Source: Polyangiaceae bacterium (GTDB lineage: Bacteria; Myxococcota_A; Polyangia; Polyangiales; Polyangiaceae). Taken from it: a DNA stretch of 64,000 bases. This document shows positions 16,754 through 27,280 of this stretch, in pieces; position 1 is the stretch's first letter, and each line of letters starts with the position of its first letter. The notes under the pieces were generated by a model, which was given only the letters and a program-made list of their open reading frames with translations, was not told where the DNA came from and did not search any database. The position numbers and the translations under genes are program-made. Location of the stretch: contig JALHPN010000003.1 in the NCBI GenBank assembly GCA_022842465.1, positions 59,451-123,450 on the forward strand, written 5' to 3'.

Positions 16754-18328
16754 GTGATCGGACATCTCCTCGGCGGGCTCGGTCTCTTCCTCCTCGGGAT
16801 GGGGCTCCTCAGCGACGGGCTCCAGACCGCCGCCGGCGATGCGCTGCGCGGCTTCTTGCGGCGCTACACGCGCTCACGCGCAGGGGGCCTGTTCTTCGGA
16901 GCCGCCGTGACGGCCCTCGTGCAGTCGTCGAGCGCCACCACGCTGGCCGTGGTCGGCTTCGTCGGGGCTGGACTGCTCCCGTTCGAGCAAGCCATCTGCG
17001 TCATCTTCGGGGCGAACGTCGGCACGACCGCGACGGCGTGGATCGTCGCCACCGTCGGCCTCAAGGTGAACATGGCTTCCTTCGCCCTCCCGATCGTGGG
17101 GACCGGCGCCGTGGTCAAGCTCTTCACGCGCGGCAAGCGCTCGGCGATCGGCTCGGCGCTCGCCGGCTTCGGCCTCGTGTTCGTGGGGATCGACGTCCTC
17201 CAGACCGGCATGGCTCAGTACGCCTCGCAGATCGATCCGCGCGCGCTCGCCGTCGGCGGCATCGGCGGCCGGCTCGCGCTCGTCGGCGTCGGCGCCATCA
17301 TGACGGTCGTGATGCAGTCGTCGAGCGCAGCCGTCGCGACGACGCTGACGGCCATTCACTCCGGAGCCATCACGATGGACCACGCGGCCGCGCTCGTGGT
17401 CGGACAGAACATGGGCACCACCGTGACGGCGGTGATCGCCGCGGTCGGCGGCTCGGCGCCCGCGCGGCGCGTGGCTGCCGCGCACTGCGTCTTCAATCTC
17501 GGTACGGGGCTCATCGCCGTCGCCCTCCTCCCCTGGTTCGTCGCGCTCGTCGCGCACTACGTCGGCGCGCGAGATGCGTCCGTCGCGCTCTCGGGTTTCC
17601 ACACCGCGTTCAACCTCCTCGGAGTCCTCGTCTTCGTTCCGTTGACCGGTCCTCTGGCGCGCGAGCTCGAACGACGCATCCCGGAGCGCGGTGCCGCTCT
17701 GACCGCGCGCCTCTCGCGTGCGGGAGTGGCGGTCCCCGGTGTCGCGGTCGAAGCTGCACACTCGACGGTCGCGGACCTCGCGGACGTGACCACACGGCTC
17801 GCGGCTCGCCTCCTTCGCGGCGAGCGTGACGACCGCGCCGACGACACCCTCCGAGATACCATCCGCGACGCGCTGCGCGCGACGCGAGAGCATCTCCAGA
17901 GCGTACGCAGCGATCCGGCGGCGCCCGACATCTACCGGCGGCACGTGTCGGTGCTGCACGCGACCGATCACCTCCAGCGGCTCGTCGAGGCCGTCGCCGA
18001 GGCCGCGAACGCGGCCCGAGCCGCGGAGACGACGGAGGTGCACGCCCTCGGGAGCGCCGTCGCAGAGAGTCTCGGGCACGGCGATGCATCGCGGCGCGTC
18101 GCGGCGCAGCGTCGTCGCGAGCGCGCGAGCATTCTCGAGCGCACCGCACGCGGTGAGATGGGTCCGAACGAGGCGGAGGCACGCCTCGAGGCGCTGCGCT
18201 GGATCGATCGCGTCGCCTACCACGCGTGGCGCGCACGCCATCACCTCTCGATGAGCGACCAGACCGGCTCGGACAGCCTGCCCGAACGCGACCTCGCGGA
18301 GGAGAGCGACGTCGACGCGGTCGTGTGA
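16754..18328 (+). CDS. Na/Pi cotransporter family protein with PhoU-like tail
   Basis: This 524-residue inner-membrane protein has the two QSSSA repeats that mark the family (ALVQSSSATTLAV and VVMQSSSAAVATT), each followed by a Gly/Asn-rich motif (GANVGTTATAW, GQNMGTTVTAV). Membrane helices end near residue 310. The remaining 200 residues are helical and charged, as in the PhoU-like domain of NptA-type transporters. It would take up phosphate with sodium or help regulate phosphate signalling. I chose GTG 16754 because the protein-like sequence begins there (MIGHLLGGLGLFLLGMGLLS). The 135-bp gap to the divergent antiporter holds both promoters. Confidence 0.85.
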   Translation: MIGHLLGGLGLFLLGMGLLSDGLQTAAGDALRGFLRRYTRSRAGGLFFGAAVTALVQSSSATTLAVVGFVGAGLLPFEQAICVIFGANVGTTATAWIVATVGLKVNMASFALPIVGTGAVVKLFTRGKRSAIGSALAGFGLVFVGIDVLQTGMAQYASQIDPRALAVGGIGGRLALVGVGAIMTVVMQSSSAAVATTLTAIHSGAITMDHAAALVVGQNMGTTVTAVIAAVGGSAPARRVAAAHCVFNLGTGLIAVALLPWFVALVAHYVGARDASVALSGFHTAFNLLGVLVFVPLTGPLARELERRIPERGAALTARLSRAGVAVPGVAVEAAHSTVADLADVTTRLAARLLRGERDDRADDTLRDTIRDALRATREHLQSVRSDPAAPDIYRRHVSVLHATDHLQRLVEAVAEAANAARAAETTEVHALGSAVAESLGHGDASRRVAAQRRRERASILERTARGEMGPNEAEARLEALRWIDRVAYHAWRARHHLSMSDQTGSDSLPERDLAEESDVDAVV

Positions 18329-18393
18329 GGGCTCGGCGACGCGGACTGGAAGCACGCGGCGTCGTTCGCCGCACCCTGCTAGATCCGTGGAGC

Positions 18394-19641
18394 ATGCGTG
18401 CTGCACGAGGATCCCGGGTTGCTCGCCTGGCGACGATCGCGACGCCTGCCGCGTTCGCGTTCGCGTTCGCGTTCGCGTGCGGGAGGGACGAGGTCGCTCC
18501 GTCGCCGCCGAGCGCCGCGGCGCCCCTCGTGGACGCCGGCGCGACGGACGCGCCGATCGAGCGCGCCGGCTGCGGCGACGGCGCGTGCGGATCGGGAGAG
18601 ACGTGCCTCTCCTGCGCGGCGGACTGCGCCTGCCCCGAGACCCTCGGCGTGGTGTGGACGCCCGAGAGCGCGACGCCCGTGCTCACGGGTCGCGCCTGCC
18701 CCTCGTTCGACTGCGTCGGAACGTCGGACCCGTCGCTCCTCCGCGCGGACGACGGCGCGCTGCTCGCCTTCGTCACGACCGGCGGCATCCTCGCTGCCGG
18801 GGACGGCGGCTTCGTCGTGAAGGGGCCCGTCATCGCCCGCGCGCGAAGGCCGGACGGGGGCGCGTTCGCGTTCGATCCGCCGGACCGCGGCGTCGTCGAG
18901 ACCGCGCCCGTCGGCGCGTGGGACCGCCACGTCGAGACGGTGTCGGTCGTCCGCGATCCGAAGACGTCGGCCCTCGCGATGTTCTACATGGGGTACGAGG
19001 CGCAGCCCGGCGATCCGAACTTCGTCCCGGGCGGCTTCCACTACCAGAAGACCGCCATCGGTCGCATGGCCGCCCAGGATCCCGACGGAACGACATGGCA
19101 GCGCGGCGCGGCGCCGATCTACCGGCCCGCTCCGGGCTCGTGGGACGCCGTCTTCGTCACGGGCACGAGCGTCGTCATCGGACCCGACGGCGTCTGGCGC
19201 CTGTACTACTCCGGCGCGGGCACGACCGTCGGGGTAGGTCTCTTGACCTCGACCGACGGCATCACGTGGCAGCCGCACGCGCAGAACCCCGTCTTCGAGC
19301 GTGATCTCGGCGCGTGGGATCAGGCGACGATCGAGCCCTCGGTGCGCTGGTTCGGCGGAAGGTATTGGATGTTCTACAGCGGTTACCGCGAGCCGCTCGA
19401 CGAGACGACCCGCATCGCGATCGGGCTCGCCACGTCGACCGACGGCGTCCGCTGGGAGCGTCATCCTGCGAGCCCGGTGCTCGGACCGGGCGCCGCCGGG
19501 ACGTGGAACGACCTCCGCGTGCTCTCGGCCGACGTGATGCTCGAGGACGACGGCTCGCTCCTGCTCGCCGCCTACGGCTGCGACGCGCGGGACAAGTGCG
19601 AGAACGGAAAGCTGTCCGTAGGCCTCTGGCGTTCGCGCTGA
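18394..19641 (+). CDS. Lipoprotein with a beta-propeller, glycosidase family 43-like fold
   Basis: This 415-residue protein has a signal with an Ala-Phe repeat (PAAFAFAFAFACGRD), the Cys being the lipidation site. A short Cys-rich module (CGDGACGSGETCLSCAADC) follows. The main domain then has repeats like those of five-bladed glycosidases: TSDPSLLRADDG, AMFYMGYEAQPGD, WRLYYSGAGTTVGVGLLTS, WMFYSGYREP and GIGLATSTDGVRWERHP. Such folds hydrolyse or bind polysaccharides, but I cannot confirm the catalytic acids, so enzyme activity is uncertain. It would be displayed on the cell surface or periplasmic face. Confidence 0.7.
   Translation: MRAARGSRVARLATIATPAAFAFAFAFACGRDEVAPSPPSAAAPLVDAGATDAPIERAGCGDGACGSGETCLSCAADCACPETLGVVWTPESATPVLTGRACPSFDCVGTSDPSLLRADDGALLAFVTTGGILAAGDGGFVVKGPVIARARRPDGGAFAFDPPDRGVVETAPVGAWDRHVETVSVVRDPKTSALAMFYMGYEAQPGDPNFVPGGFHYQKTAIGRMAAQDPDGTTWQRGAAPIYRPAPGSWDAVFVTGTSVVIGPDGVWRLYYSGAGTTVGVGLLTSTDGITWQPHAQNPVFERDLGAWDQATIEPSVRWFGGRYWMFYSGYREPLDETTRIAIGLATSTDGVRWERHPASPVLGPGAAGTWNDLRVLSADVMLEDDGSLLLAAYGCDARDKCENGKLSVGLWRSR
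18451..18478 (+). repeat. In-frame GCGTTC hexamer repeat in a signal peptide
   Basis: Four exact GCGTTC units and a partial fifth encode (Ala-Phe)4-Ala in the hydrophobic core of the lipoprotein signal. A gain or loss of one unit changes the core by two residues without shifting the frame, so the length could vary between strains and tune export. Confidence 0.8.
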
Positions 19642-19796
19642 GCCCACGGCGACCGCGAGCCAGACGGGTCGGCGCCCTGGATCACGGACATGGTCACGGG
19701 CCGCGTCGGGGACGCCGCGCGGCGACTTGGAGAGCGGGCAGGCATGCAGTTTCGATCGGTTGCGCGCTGGCACGCGTCGTGAATGCCAGAGCGTCC

Positions 19797-21245
19797 ATGT
19801 CTCCCTGGCGGGCCTTCGGCGCGCGATCGGCGAGGATTCTCCTCGTCGCCTTCGCGCTCTTCGTCGGGGCGCCGGCGTGGGCGGCCCCGAGCCTTCTCTC
19901 GGCGACGGCGTCGACGCGGGAGCGCGCGCAGCTGCCGGAGCCCGTGCGCGCGTGGCTCTACAACGAGCAGGTCCTCCTCTCGCGCTCGGTCGACACCGAA
20001 CGCATCTACGCGGTGACCGAGAACCTGCAGAAGAAGGAGCTCGCGCCCGAGGCTGCGCGGGTCTTCAAGCTGAAGACCTACTGGGTGGACGCCGAGAAGC
20101 TCGATTCGTTCGAGGCCAGGAGCATCGAACCTGCGATCCGGGAGCTCTTCGTACGGAAGCGGGCCGGCCGGACCGAGGTGAGGTTGGTCGTGCACCCCGA
20201 GTCGGAGTCGTTCTATGCGTCCGTCACGCGCGACGCGACGCCGGGCGACGATCTCCACGCCAGCGCGACGGCGAGCTCGCGCACGGTGCTCGCGTGGAAG
20301 CCGGGGGACGCCGCGCATCCCTTCTTCGCCAAGCTGAGCCTGAACGCCCAGATCGGCGGCGTCGTCCGGACGATCCCGAAGGGTGAGGTCGCGCGCAGCG
20401 TCGGCGTCACGAAGATCCTCGACGGCGAGAAGAAGCTACCGGGCAGCTTCACCTACCTGCCGGAGGTCTTCGGCGTGATGCCGAAGGGCTTCGAGCGCGG
20501 CGGGATGATCGTGCGCCAGATCCCAGCGTCGATCCTGAGCGGCGAGAAGCGCTACGTGCCGCTCTTCTCTCTCTACGCCGATCCGCCCGACGGGTCCCCG
20601 ACGATGATCGAGGACATGATCAAGAAGAGCGGGGAGTCGCCCGATACGTTCGTGCGGACGCGCATCATCCGCCCGATGGTCGAGCAGTGGCTGGACCTCC
20701 TCTCCCACCACGGGATCACGACCGAGCCGCACGGCCAGAACGTGCTCGTCGAGGTCGGGAAGGACGGCCTCCCCACGGGAACCTTCCTCCACCGTGATTT
20801 CGGCGGCTTCAACGTCGACTTCGACGCGCGCCAGAAGCTCGGCCTGGGTCCCGACAAGAGCCAGCTCCCCACCCTCGGCGACTTCGACAAGGAGTGGCAC
20901 ACGACGAAGAGCGAGGACACGAAGGAGAACCTCGAGACCTATTTCGGCGGCGGCGTTCTCTTCAACCTCGACAAGCGGTTCGCGCGCCCGGCTCGAGGGC
21001 GCGCGGAGCCTGCGGGCCCGGGGAGGTTCGAGACGATGATGGATGAGGAGCTCCGCGCGCGCGCGACGGAGGTGACGGGGAAGAAGCGCTTCGCGGGGCT
21101 CGTTCAGGCGATGACGGCGACGCAGCGGCACGCGATCGAGACGCGGGCGGCGGAGAAACCCGCTGCCGCGCCGAGGAAGCCCCTCGCGTCGCCGCCCGCT
21201 CGTCCCGCCCCTCGCGTCGCTCCGGCGACGGGCGGGCGCCGCTGA
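19797..21245 (+). CDS. IucA/IucC-like protein with an N-terminal export signal
   Basis: This 482-residue protein has a clear signal peptide (ILLVAFALFVGAPAWAAPS). Its body resembles NRPS-independent siderophore synthetases of the IucA/IucC family: AKLSLNAQIGGVVRTIPKGE fits the family's N-terminal substrate-site segment, and HGITTEPHGQNVLVEVG with TFLHRDFGGF (near residues 305-335) fits the C-terminal HxQN and RDxxG motifs. Known members are cytoplasmic ATP-using ligases, so an exported one is odd and may be a non-catalytic binder. A Pro/Ala-rich C-terminus (PLASPPARPAPRVAP) follows. ATG 19797 was chosen so that the signal is N-terminal; GTG 19779 is an alternative. Confidence 0.6.
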   Translation: MSPWRAFGARSARILLVAFALFVGAPAWAAPSLLSATASTRERAQLPEPVRAWLYNEQVLLSRSVDTERIYAVTENLQKKELAPEAARVFKLKTYWVDAEKLDSFEARSIEPAIRELFVRKRAGRTEVRLVVHPESESFYASVTRDATPGDDLHASATASSRTVLAWKPGDAAHPFFAKLSLNAQIGGVVRTIPKGEVARSVGVTKILDGEKKLPGSFTYLPEVFGVMPKGFERGGMIVRQIPASILSGEKRYVPLFSLYADPPDGSPTMIEDMIKKSGESPDTFVRTRIIRPMVEQWLDLLSHHGITTEPHGQNVLVEVGKDGLPTGTFLHRDFGGFNVDFDARQKLGLGPDKSQLPTLGDFDKEWHTTKSEDTKENLETYFGGGVLFNLDKRFARPARGRAEPAGPGRFETMMDEELRARATEVTGKKRFAGLVQAMTATQRHAIETRAAEKPAAAPRKPLASPPARPAPRVAPATGGRR

Positions 21246-21261
21246 CGGCTGTTCGGCCGTC
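21244..21261. terminator. Hairpin in a convergent intergenic space
   Basis: GACGGC-TGTTCG-GCCGTC forms a 6-bp GC stem with a 6-base loop, directly at the stop of the IucC-like gene and a few bases from the stop of the convergent zinc-ribbon gene. There is no run of T on either side, so it is at best a weak or protein-assisted bidirectional terminator. Confidence 0.4.
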
Positions 21262-21266
21262 TGTAG

Positions 21267-22616
21267 CTAGTCCTCGAGCACGACGTCGGTGAGCTGTCGC
21301 GGGTCCGCGCGGACTCGCACCTGGCGCCCGAGGAGCCCTGCTACCTCGTGGGGCACCGCGAGGCGCTCGATCGTCGCGGCGTAGGGCCCCGACGGCCCGG
21401 CGACCTGCAGCGTGAAGCGCATGACGGGCACGTCGTTGACCTCCGCCCCGGACGGGCTCGCGCCGACGATGCGCGCGGACAGCGAGACGCCGTGCAGACG
21501 GACGCGGCGCGCTCGACGCCCCGCCCGGATCGCGGTGACCACCATGACGAGGCCGACGAGGAAGAGGACGCCTCCGACCGTCCCCATGATGAGCGTGCCG
21601 ACCAAGTTGTCGCCGGTGAAGCCTGCCTCGTGCGTCGCCGACGCGCCGACGCCCGCGATGACGCAGATGAGGCCCATGAACGCGAAGATGCCGCCCACGA
21701 GGAGCCCGAAGAATCCGGCGTGCGAGGCCGCGCGCGTCGCCGCCGCCTCGTTCGACGCCGCGACGTACGCCGCGGCAGTGCGTGCGCAGAGCGAGAGCGC
21801 GGGGAAACGAGACTGCATCGCGGCGAGGACCGTCGGGCCCGAGAGCTCGCGGAGCGTCGTCCCCGCCGTCGCCGCATCGCCGACGAGCTCGTAGGCGTGC
21901 GCGCGGAGGACGCTCGCCATGTCATCGTGGGAGTCGGCTATGGGGACCACGTCCTTCCTCGGACCGACGAGCGCGAGGACGCGCGCCCCGTCCCGATCCA
22001 TCACCGCGACGAGAGCGTACGAGACCCGGTACTCCGAGTCGGCGTCGAGCTCGGCAGCGTCGGGGCTCATGCCGCCGAGGAGCCCGACGGCGCGGGCGCG
22101 ATCCCCTCGCGCAACCGCGAGCCTCACGAGCCGCCCGAGCTGCTCCTGGCGGTGACGAGGAAGGACGACGGCATCGAGGGCCGACTCCGGGAGCGCGGCG
22201 ACGAGCTCGGGCCCTGGCGTCTCGTTCTCCAGCTGCCCGAGCATCAGCGTGAGGATGCTGAGATCTTCGCTCGCCGCGACGTCGCCCTGCGCCGCGCGCA
22301 ACCGCAGGTGATTCCAGATCGTCAGCGCCTCGGCCTCGCGCCCAGGAAGGACGCTGTCGCCGCCGAGCACCGCGGCGAGCGTCGGGGGCGTCGTACGGGG
22401 ACGCCCGTCTTGTACGCGCAGCCGCGCGAGGCGCTCCGGATCGTTCGACGGCATCGGCAGCGCGCCGCGCGCGGCGAGGACGAAGCTCCGGTCAGGCAGC
22501 GTCGTCGTCGTCCGGCAGCGCGCGCACGTCGCGGGACCGCCGGCGACCGGCCCCCACGCGACGCCCAGGCATTGCGGGCAGACGTAGGGACGTTCGGTCG
22601 GAGGGGCGCGGTACAT
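21267..22616 (-). CDS. Zinc-ribbon protein with two C-terminal membrane helices
   Basis: This 449-residue protein begins with a zinc ribbon (YVCPQCLGVAWG, then ATCARCRTT; two CxxC pairs). A helical region of about 250 residues follows, rich in Ala/Leu and possibly TPR-like (VRLAVARGDRARAVGLLGG). Two membrane helices come next (FFGLLVGGIFAFMGLICVIA and LIMGTVGGVLFLVGLVMVV), and then a C-terminal beta domain of about 90 residues. The function is unknown. ATG 22616 places the zinc ribbon at the N-terminus. It is divergent from the RND adaptor gene, with 168 bp between starts. Confidence 0.65.
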   Translation of the reverse strand: MYRAPPTERPYVCPQCLGVAWGPVAGGPATCARCRTTTTLPDRSFVLAARGALPMPSNDPERLARLRVQDGRPRTTPPTLAAVLGGDSVLPGREAEALTIWNHLRLRAAQGDVAASEDLSILTLMLGQLENETPGPELVAALPESALDAVVLPRHRQEQLGRLVRLAVARGDRARAVGLLGGMSPDAAELDADSEYRVSYALVAVMDRDGARVLALVGPRKDVVPIADSHDDMASVLRAHAYELVGDAATAGTTLRELSGPTVLAAMQSRFPALSLCARTAAAYVAASNEAAATRAASHAGFFGLLVGGIFAFMGLICVIAGVGASATHEAGFTGDNLVGTLIMGTVGGVLFLVGLVMVVTAIRAGRRARRVRLHGVSLSARIVGASPSGAEVNDVPVMRFTLQVAGPSGPYAATIERLAVPHEVAGLLGRQVRVRADPRQLTDVVLED

Positions 22617-22784
22617 GAAGGTCGGACGGTCGTCGCGGACAAGACAAGCAGAGCGAAGGCGGCCGTGGAAGGCGTGACCTCTGGCCCGCGGACTCGAGCA
22701 CGCAGAGGACTTTCTGTCCCGTTCGCGCACCCTCCCGCGGTTCCGGCGGCTCTCATCGGCACCCCGCTCGAAGAGCCAACGATC

Positions 22785-23939
22785 ATGCGAGCCCAACGTC
22801 GTCGTTTCCTCCCCTCCTTCCTCCTCTTCGTCACGGGCTGCTCTGCCGCGTCCGCCCACAGGGTCGAGCCGGAAGAACCGCCCATCGCGGTGGCCGTCAC
22901 CACGGCTGCGGTCGAACCCATCGAGGTCGTCCACCGCGCGAGCGGTACCGTCCGGGGACGGGCCACGGCCGTGCTCTCGAGCCGAACCACGGGGTACGTC
23001 CGCGCCGTCGACGTTCGCGCAGGCGACCTCGTGAAGGCAGGGCAGGTCCTCGCGACGCTGGAGGCGCACGACGTCGAGGCCTCGGCGCGTCGCGCACGCG
23101 CAGGGCTGGAGCAGTCGCTCGCGTCGAAGGCGGAGGCAGAAGGAGCGCTCGCCGCGTCGAAGACGGAGGCGCTGCTCGCACGGACGACGCGCGACCGCAT
23201 CGCGAAGCTATTCCAGGGGAACGCGGTCTCGGCTCAAGAGCTCGACGACGCCGAGGCCCGCTCCCGCGCGGCCGCCGCGCAGGAGGAGATGGCGCGCGCC
23301 CGCGGCGAGGCGGCACGACACCGGATCGAGCAGGCGAAGGCCGAGATCGGCGAGGTCTCGGCGCTCTTGGGCTACAGCCGCATCACGGCGCCGTTCACGG
23401 GGCGCGTCATCGAGCGGCACATCGATCCCGGGAATCTCGCCGCGCCCGGGGCGCCTCTCCTCGTCGTGGAGGAGGAGGGCTTGCTCCGCGTCGAGGCGTC
23501 CGTCCCCGAGTCGAGGGCCGGGGCCCTGTCCATCGGCGAGAGCGTGGACGTGAGCGTCGAGTCCTCGAAGGGACCGCTCCGCGGGAAGATCTCGGAGATC
23601 GTGCCCACGATCGACGTCGTCTCGCGAGCGTTCCTCGTGAAGGTCGATCTCGAGGGGGATGTCCGGGCGCTCCGACCCGGGATGTTCGCGCGGGCGTCGT
23701 TCCCGGTGGGCTCGCGAAAGGGCCTCGTGGTGCCCTCCACCGCCGTGACGGCCGCGGGAGCGCTGGACCGCGTCTTCGTGGTCGACGGCGACCGCGCGCG
23801 CCTTCGCATGATCACCCTCGGCGAATCCCAGGGCGAGCGAATCGAGGTCCTCTCCGGGCTCGTCCCAGGCGAGCGGGTCGCGACGTCGCCCGCCGCGCTC
23901 CGGGACGGCGCGCGCGTCACCGTGGGAGGAATGCCGTGA
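22785..23939 (+). CDS. RND efflux periplasmic adaptor lipoprotein
   Basis: This 384-residue protein has a lipoprotein signal ([14 protein letters not shown]). The adaptor order is standard: a beta strand start ([20 protein letters not shown]), a lipoyl half ([20 protein letters not shown]), a coiled-coil hairpin (about residues 95-190), a second lipoyl half ([20 protein letters not shown]), a beta-barrel ([14 protein letters not shown]) and a membrane-proximal domain. It links the RND pump encoded next to an outer-membrane channel. The stop overlaps the pump's GTG start. No outer-membrane factor gene is present in the window. Confidence 0.9.
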   Translation: MRAQRRRFLPSFLLFVTGCSAASAHRVEPEEPPIAVAVTTAAVEPIEVVHRASGTVRGRATAVLSSRTTGYVRAVDVRAGDLVKAGQVLATLEAHDVEASARRARAGLEQSLASKAEAEGALAASKTEALLARTTRDRIAKLFQGNAVSAQELDDAEARSRAAAAQEEMARARGEAARHRIEQAKAEIGEVSALLGYSRITAPFTGRVIERHIDPGNLAAPGAPLLVVEEEGLLRVEASVPESRAGALSIGESVDVSVESSKGPLRGKISEIVPTIDVVSRAFLVKVDLEGDVRALRPGMFARASFPVGSRKGLVVPSTAVTAAGALDRVFVVDGDRARLRMITLGESQGERIEVLSGLVPGERVATSPAALRDGARVTVGGMP

Positions 23940-26900
23940 GCGCCACGAAGCTCGGGCCTGCGGGGCGACTCGCACGTGCCTTCATCCACTCCAAGCTGAC
24001 GCCGCTCTTGCTCATCGCGTCGATGATCCTCGGCGCGCTGGCCGTCTGGAAGCTCCCGCGAGAGGAGGAGCCGCAGATCGTCGTTCCGATGAGCGACGTC
24101 TTCGTCCGCATGCCGGGCGCATCCTCGAAGGAAGTGGAAGAGCGGGTGACGAAGCCCCTCGAGCGCCTCCTCTGGGAGATCCCCGGTGTGGAGTACCTAT
24201 ATTCGACCTCGAGCCCGGGCGTCGCAGCCGTCATCGTTCGCTTCAAGGTGGGGGAGGACGAGGAGCGCAGCATGGTGCGTCTCCAGGAGAAGCTCGCCGC
24301 GCACGCCGACATCATCCCGCCCGGGGCCTCACCCGCGCTCGTCAAGCCACGCAGCATCGACGACGTGCCTGTCCTCGCGCTCACGCTCCACGGTCCGCAC
24401 GCGACCGGCTACGAGCTCCGTCGGCTGGCCGCCGAGATCCAGGAGCAGATCAAGCAGGTCTCGGGCGTGAGCGAGGTGACGCTGGCAGGCGGCGAGCGTC
24501 GGCAGGTGCGCGTCCTCCTCGACCCGGAGAAGCTCGCCGCGCGCGGGCTCTCGCCGCTGGCGATCGCCGGCGCCCTCCAGGGCGCCAATCAGCGAACCGC
24601 GTCCGGCGCCATCACGCGGGACAACCGCGAGCTGCTCGTCGAGACGGGGGCGCTCCTCCGCACCCGCGAGGACGTCGAACGCGTCGTCGTCGGAGCTACC
24701 GGAGAGACGGCGGTGTTCCTCCGGGACGTGGCCCTCGTGGAGGATGGGCCCGAGGAGCCGACGACCTACGTGCGCTTCGGCGGCGGCGCTGCTGCCGAAG
24801 GCGCGGACGCGCGCCTCCGCGAGAGCTCCGAGCCCGCCGTGACGATCTCCGTCGCGAAGCACAAGGGCCAGAACGCCGTCTCCGTCGTTTCGGACGTGCT
24901 GCGGAAGGTTGCGTCGCTGAGGGGCACGCTCGTGCCGGCCGACGTCGAGATCGCCGTGACTCGAGACTACGGCGCGAGCGCCGCGGAGAAGAGCAACGAG
25001 CTCTTGCTTCACATGGGCATCGCCGTCGTGAGCGTCGGCGCCCTCATCTGGCTAGCCCTCGGACGCCGCGAGTCGGGCATCGTGATGCTCGCCATTCCGG
25101 CCACGCTGGCCCTGACTCTCTCGGTCTTCTGGCTCTACGGCTACACGCTGAACCGCATCACGCTCTTCGCCCTCATCTTCTCGATCGGAATCCTCGTCGA
25201 CGACGCGATCGTGGTCGTCGAGAACATCACGCGTCACTATCGGCTCCCCGAGAACCGCGGAAAGCCGCTCGCGGACGTCGCCGTCAGGGCCGTCGACGAG
25301 GTCGGCAACCCCACCATCCTCGCCACGATGACGGTCATCGGCGCCATCCTCCCGTTGATGTTCGTCGGTGGGCTGATGGGCCCCTACATGCGGCCCATTC
25401 CGGTCGGCGCATCGGCGGCCATGATCTTCTCGCTCGTCGTCGCCTTCGTCGTGACGCCGTGGGCAACGATTCGCCTCATGAAGCCGGCGGGCGAGGACGA
25501 GCACGGGGGCGAGGAGGGAAAGGCCACGCTGCTCTACCGCAAGGTCATGGGCAAGCTGCTCCGCGAGCCCAAGCTCCGCTGGACCTTCCTGGCGAGCGTG
25601 GTCGTCCTGCTGCTCGCGGCGCTCTCGCTCGTCGCCGTCAGGTTCGTTCGCGTCAAGATGCTGCCGTTCGACAACAAGAACGAGCTCGAGGTCATGGTCG
25701 ACATGCCCGAGGGCACCTCGCTGGAGGAGACCGACCGCGTCGTCGCGCAGATGGCCGAGGTCCTCCGCAAGGAGCCGGAGGTGAAGAGCTTCCAGAGCTA
25801 CGTCGGCACGAGCGGGCCCTACAACTTCAACGGACTCGTCCGGCACTACTTCCTTCGACAGGGCGCCAACGTCGCCGAGATCCAGGTCGCCTTCGTCGAG
25901 AAAGGCGAGCGCAAGGCTCAGAGCCACACGATCGCGAAGCGGATCCGCGAGCGAATCTCGCCGGTCGCCACGGCGAGCGGCGCACGGGTGAAGGTGGCCG
26001 AGGTTCCCCCCGGTCCGCCGGTTCTCCAGACCTTGGTCGCCGAGATCTACGGGCCGGACTACGCCCGCCAGGTGGAGATCGCCCGCGACGTCCGCGCGCT
26101 TCTCGAGAAGACGTCGGGCGTCGTCGACGTCGACTGGTACGTCGAGGACGACCAGCCGAAGGTCGAGGTCGTGATCGACAAGGAGAAGGCGGCGATCGCC
26201 GGCGTACGCGAGGCCGATGTCGTCCGGACCCTTCGGCTCGCGACGGGCGGGGAGGAGAGCGGCCTCCTCCACGAGCCGCGGGAGAAGGCGGACATCCCGA
26301 TCCTGCTCCGCCTCGACCGCGCGACACGCTCGGAGCTCGCTCGCCTGGGGACGCTTCGCCTCCACGGCCGCGACGGCGCGCTCGTCCCTGTCAGCGAAGT
26401 CGCCTCGTTCCGCACGACGGTCGCGGACAAGAGCATCTTCCACAAGAACTTGATGCCGGTCGTCTACGTCACGGCCGACGTGGCGGGCCTCATCGAGAGC
26501 CCCGTTTACGCCATCACCGAGCTCTCGCCCGCGCTGGACGAGATGGTGCTGCCCGAGGGCTACGCCATGGAGCAGCACACGGCCGCGCTCCCCTTCGCGA
26601 GCGATCGCTTCGCCATGAAGTGGGACGGTGAGTGGCACATCACCTACGAGGTCTTCCGGGACCTCGGGGTGGCCTTCGCAGGGGTCCTGATCCTCATCTA
26701 TGTGCTCAACGTGGCCTGGTTCCAGTCGTTCAAGACGCCCCTCGTGATCATGTCGGCCATTCCCTTCTCGCTCGTGGGGATCCTGCCGGCGCACGGGCTC
26801 CTCGGCGCATTCTTCTCGGCGACGTCGATGATCGGCTTCATCGCCGGCGCGGGCATCGTCGTCCGGAACTCGATCATCCTCGTCGACTTCATCGAGCAGC

Positions 26901-27208
26901 GGATCCGCGAAGGTGCGCCGCTCGAGCAGGCGGTGATCGACGCCGGCGCGGTGCGCTTCCGACCCATGCTGCTCACCGCCGCGGCCGTGGTCGTGGGTGC
27001 CGCAGTGATCTTGTTCGACCCCATCTTCCAGGGCCTCGCGATCTCCCTCATGGCCGGCGAGGTGGCATCCCTCGCCCTCTCGCGCATGACCGTGCCCGTC
27101 GTGCACTACCTCGTGCGGCGCCGGGAGATGCGACGAGCGCAGGAAGTCGGCGAGCCCTCGGTCCCACCGGAACACGAGAGCGACGTGGTCGCTGACGCGA
27201 CGTCATGA
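23936..27208 (+). CDS. RND family efflux pump
   Basis: This 1090-residue inner-membrane pump shows the RND layout: a first helix ([20 protein letters not shown]), a periplasmic porter part ([20 protein letters not shown]), helices 2-6 with the proton-relay pair in [20 protein letters not shown], a second periplasmic half, and C-terminal helices ([20 protein letters not shown]). GILVDDA is typical of multidrug (HAE1-like) pumps rather than CusA-type metal pumps. The GTG start overlaps the adaptor's stop codon. Substrates cannot be predicted from sequence alone. Confidence 0.93.
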   Translation: MSATKLGPAGRLARAFIHSKLTPLLLIASMILGALAVWKLPREEEPQIVVPMSDVFVRMPGASSKEVEERVTKPLERLLWEIPGVEYLYSTSSPGVAAVIVRFKVGEDEERSMVRLQEKLAAHADIIPPGASPALVKPRSIDDVPVLALTLHGPHATGYELRRLAAEIQEQIKQVSGVSEVTLAGGERRQVRVLLDPEKLAARGLSPLAIAGALQGANQRTASGAITRDNRELLVETGALLRTREDVERVVVGATGETAVFLRDVALVEDGPEEPTTYVRFGGGAAAEGADARLRESSEPAVTISVAKHKGQNAVSVVSDVLRKVASLRGTLVPADVEIAVTRDYGASAAEKSNELLLHMGIAVVSVGALIWLALGRRESGIVMLAIPATLALTLSVFWLYGYTLNRITLFALIFSIGILVDDAIVVVENITRHYRLPENRGKPLADVAVRAVDEVGNPTILATMTVIGAILPLMFVGGLMGPYMRPIPVGASAAMIFSLVVAFVVTPWATIRLMKPAGEDEHGGEEGKATLLYRKVMGKLLREPKLRWTFLASVVVLLLAALSLVAVRFVRVKMLPFDNKNELEVMVDMPEGTSLEETDRVVAQMAEVLRKEPEVKSFQSYVGTSGPYNFNGLVRHYFLRQGANVAEIQVAFVEKGERKAQSHTIAKRIRERISPVATASGARVKVAEVPPGPPVLQTLVAEIYGPDYARQVEIARDVRALLEKTSGVVDVDWYVEDDQPKVEVVIDKEKAAIAGVREADVVRTLRLATGGEESGLLHEPREKADIPILLRLDRATRSELARLGTLRLHGRDGALVPVSEVASFRTTVADKSIFHKNLMPVVYVTADVAGLIESPVYAITELSPALDEMVLPEGYAMEQHTAALPFASDRFAMKWDGEWHITYEVFRDLGVAFAGVLILIYVLNVAWFQSFKTPLVIMSAIPFSLVGILPAHGLLGAFFSATSMIGFIAGAGIVVRNSIILVDFIEQRIREGAPLEQAVIDAGAVRFRPMLLTAAAVVVGAAVILFDPIFQGLAISLMAGEVASLALSRMTVPVVHYLVRRREMRRAQEVGEPSVPPEHESDVVADATS

Positions 27209-27280
27209 ACGAGAGCCGCTGCGCGCACCCATCCTCGCGCTCGGCGAGCTGAATTTCCTCGAGTGGTCGTTCACGAAGCC

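Noticed and set aside
25052..27175. Very long minus-strand frame opposite the RND pump
   Set aside because: The composition is His/Asp/Arg-rich with no domains, and the plus strand encodes a full RND pump.
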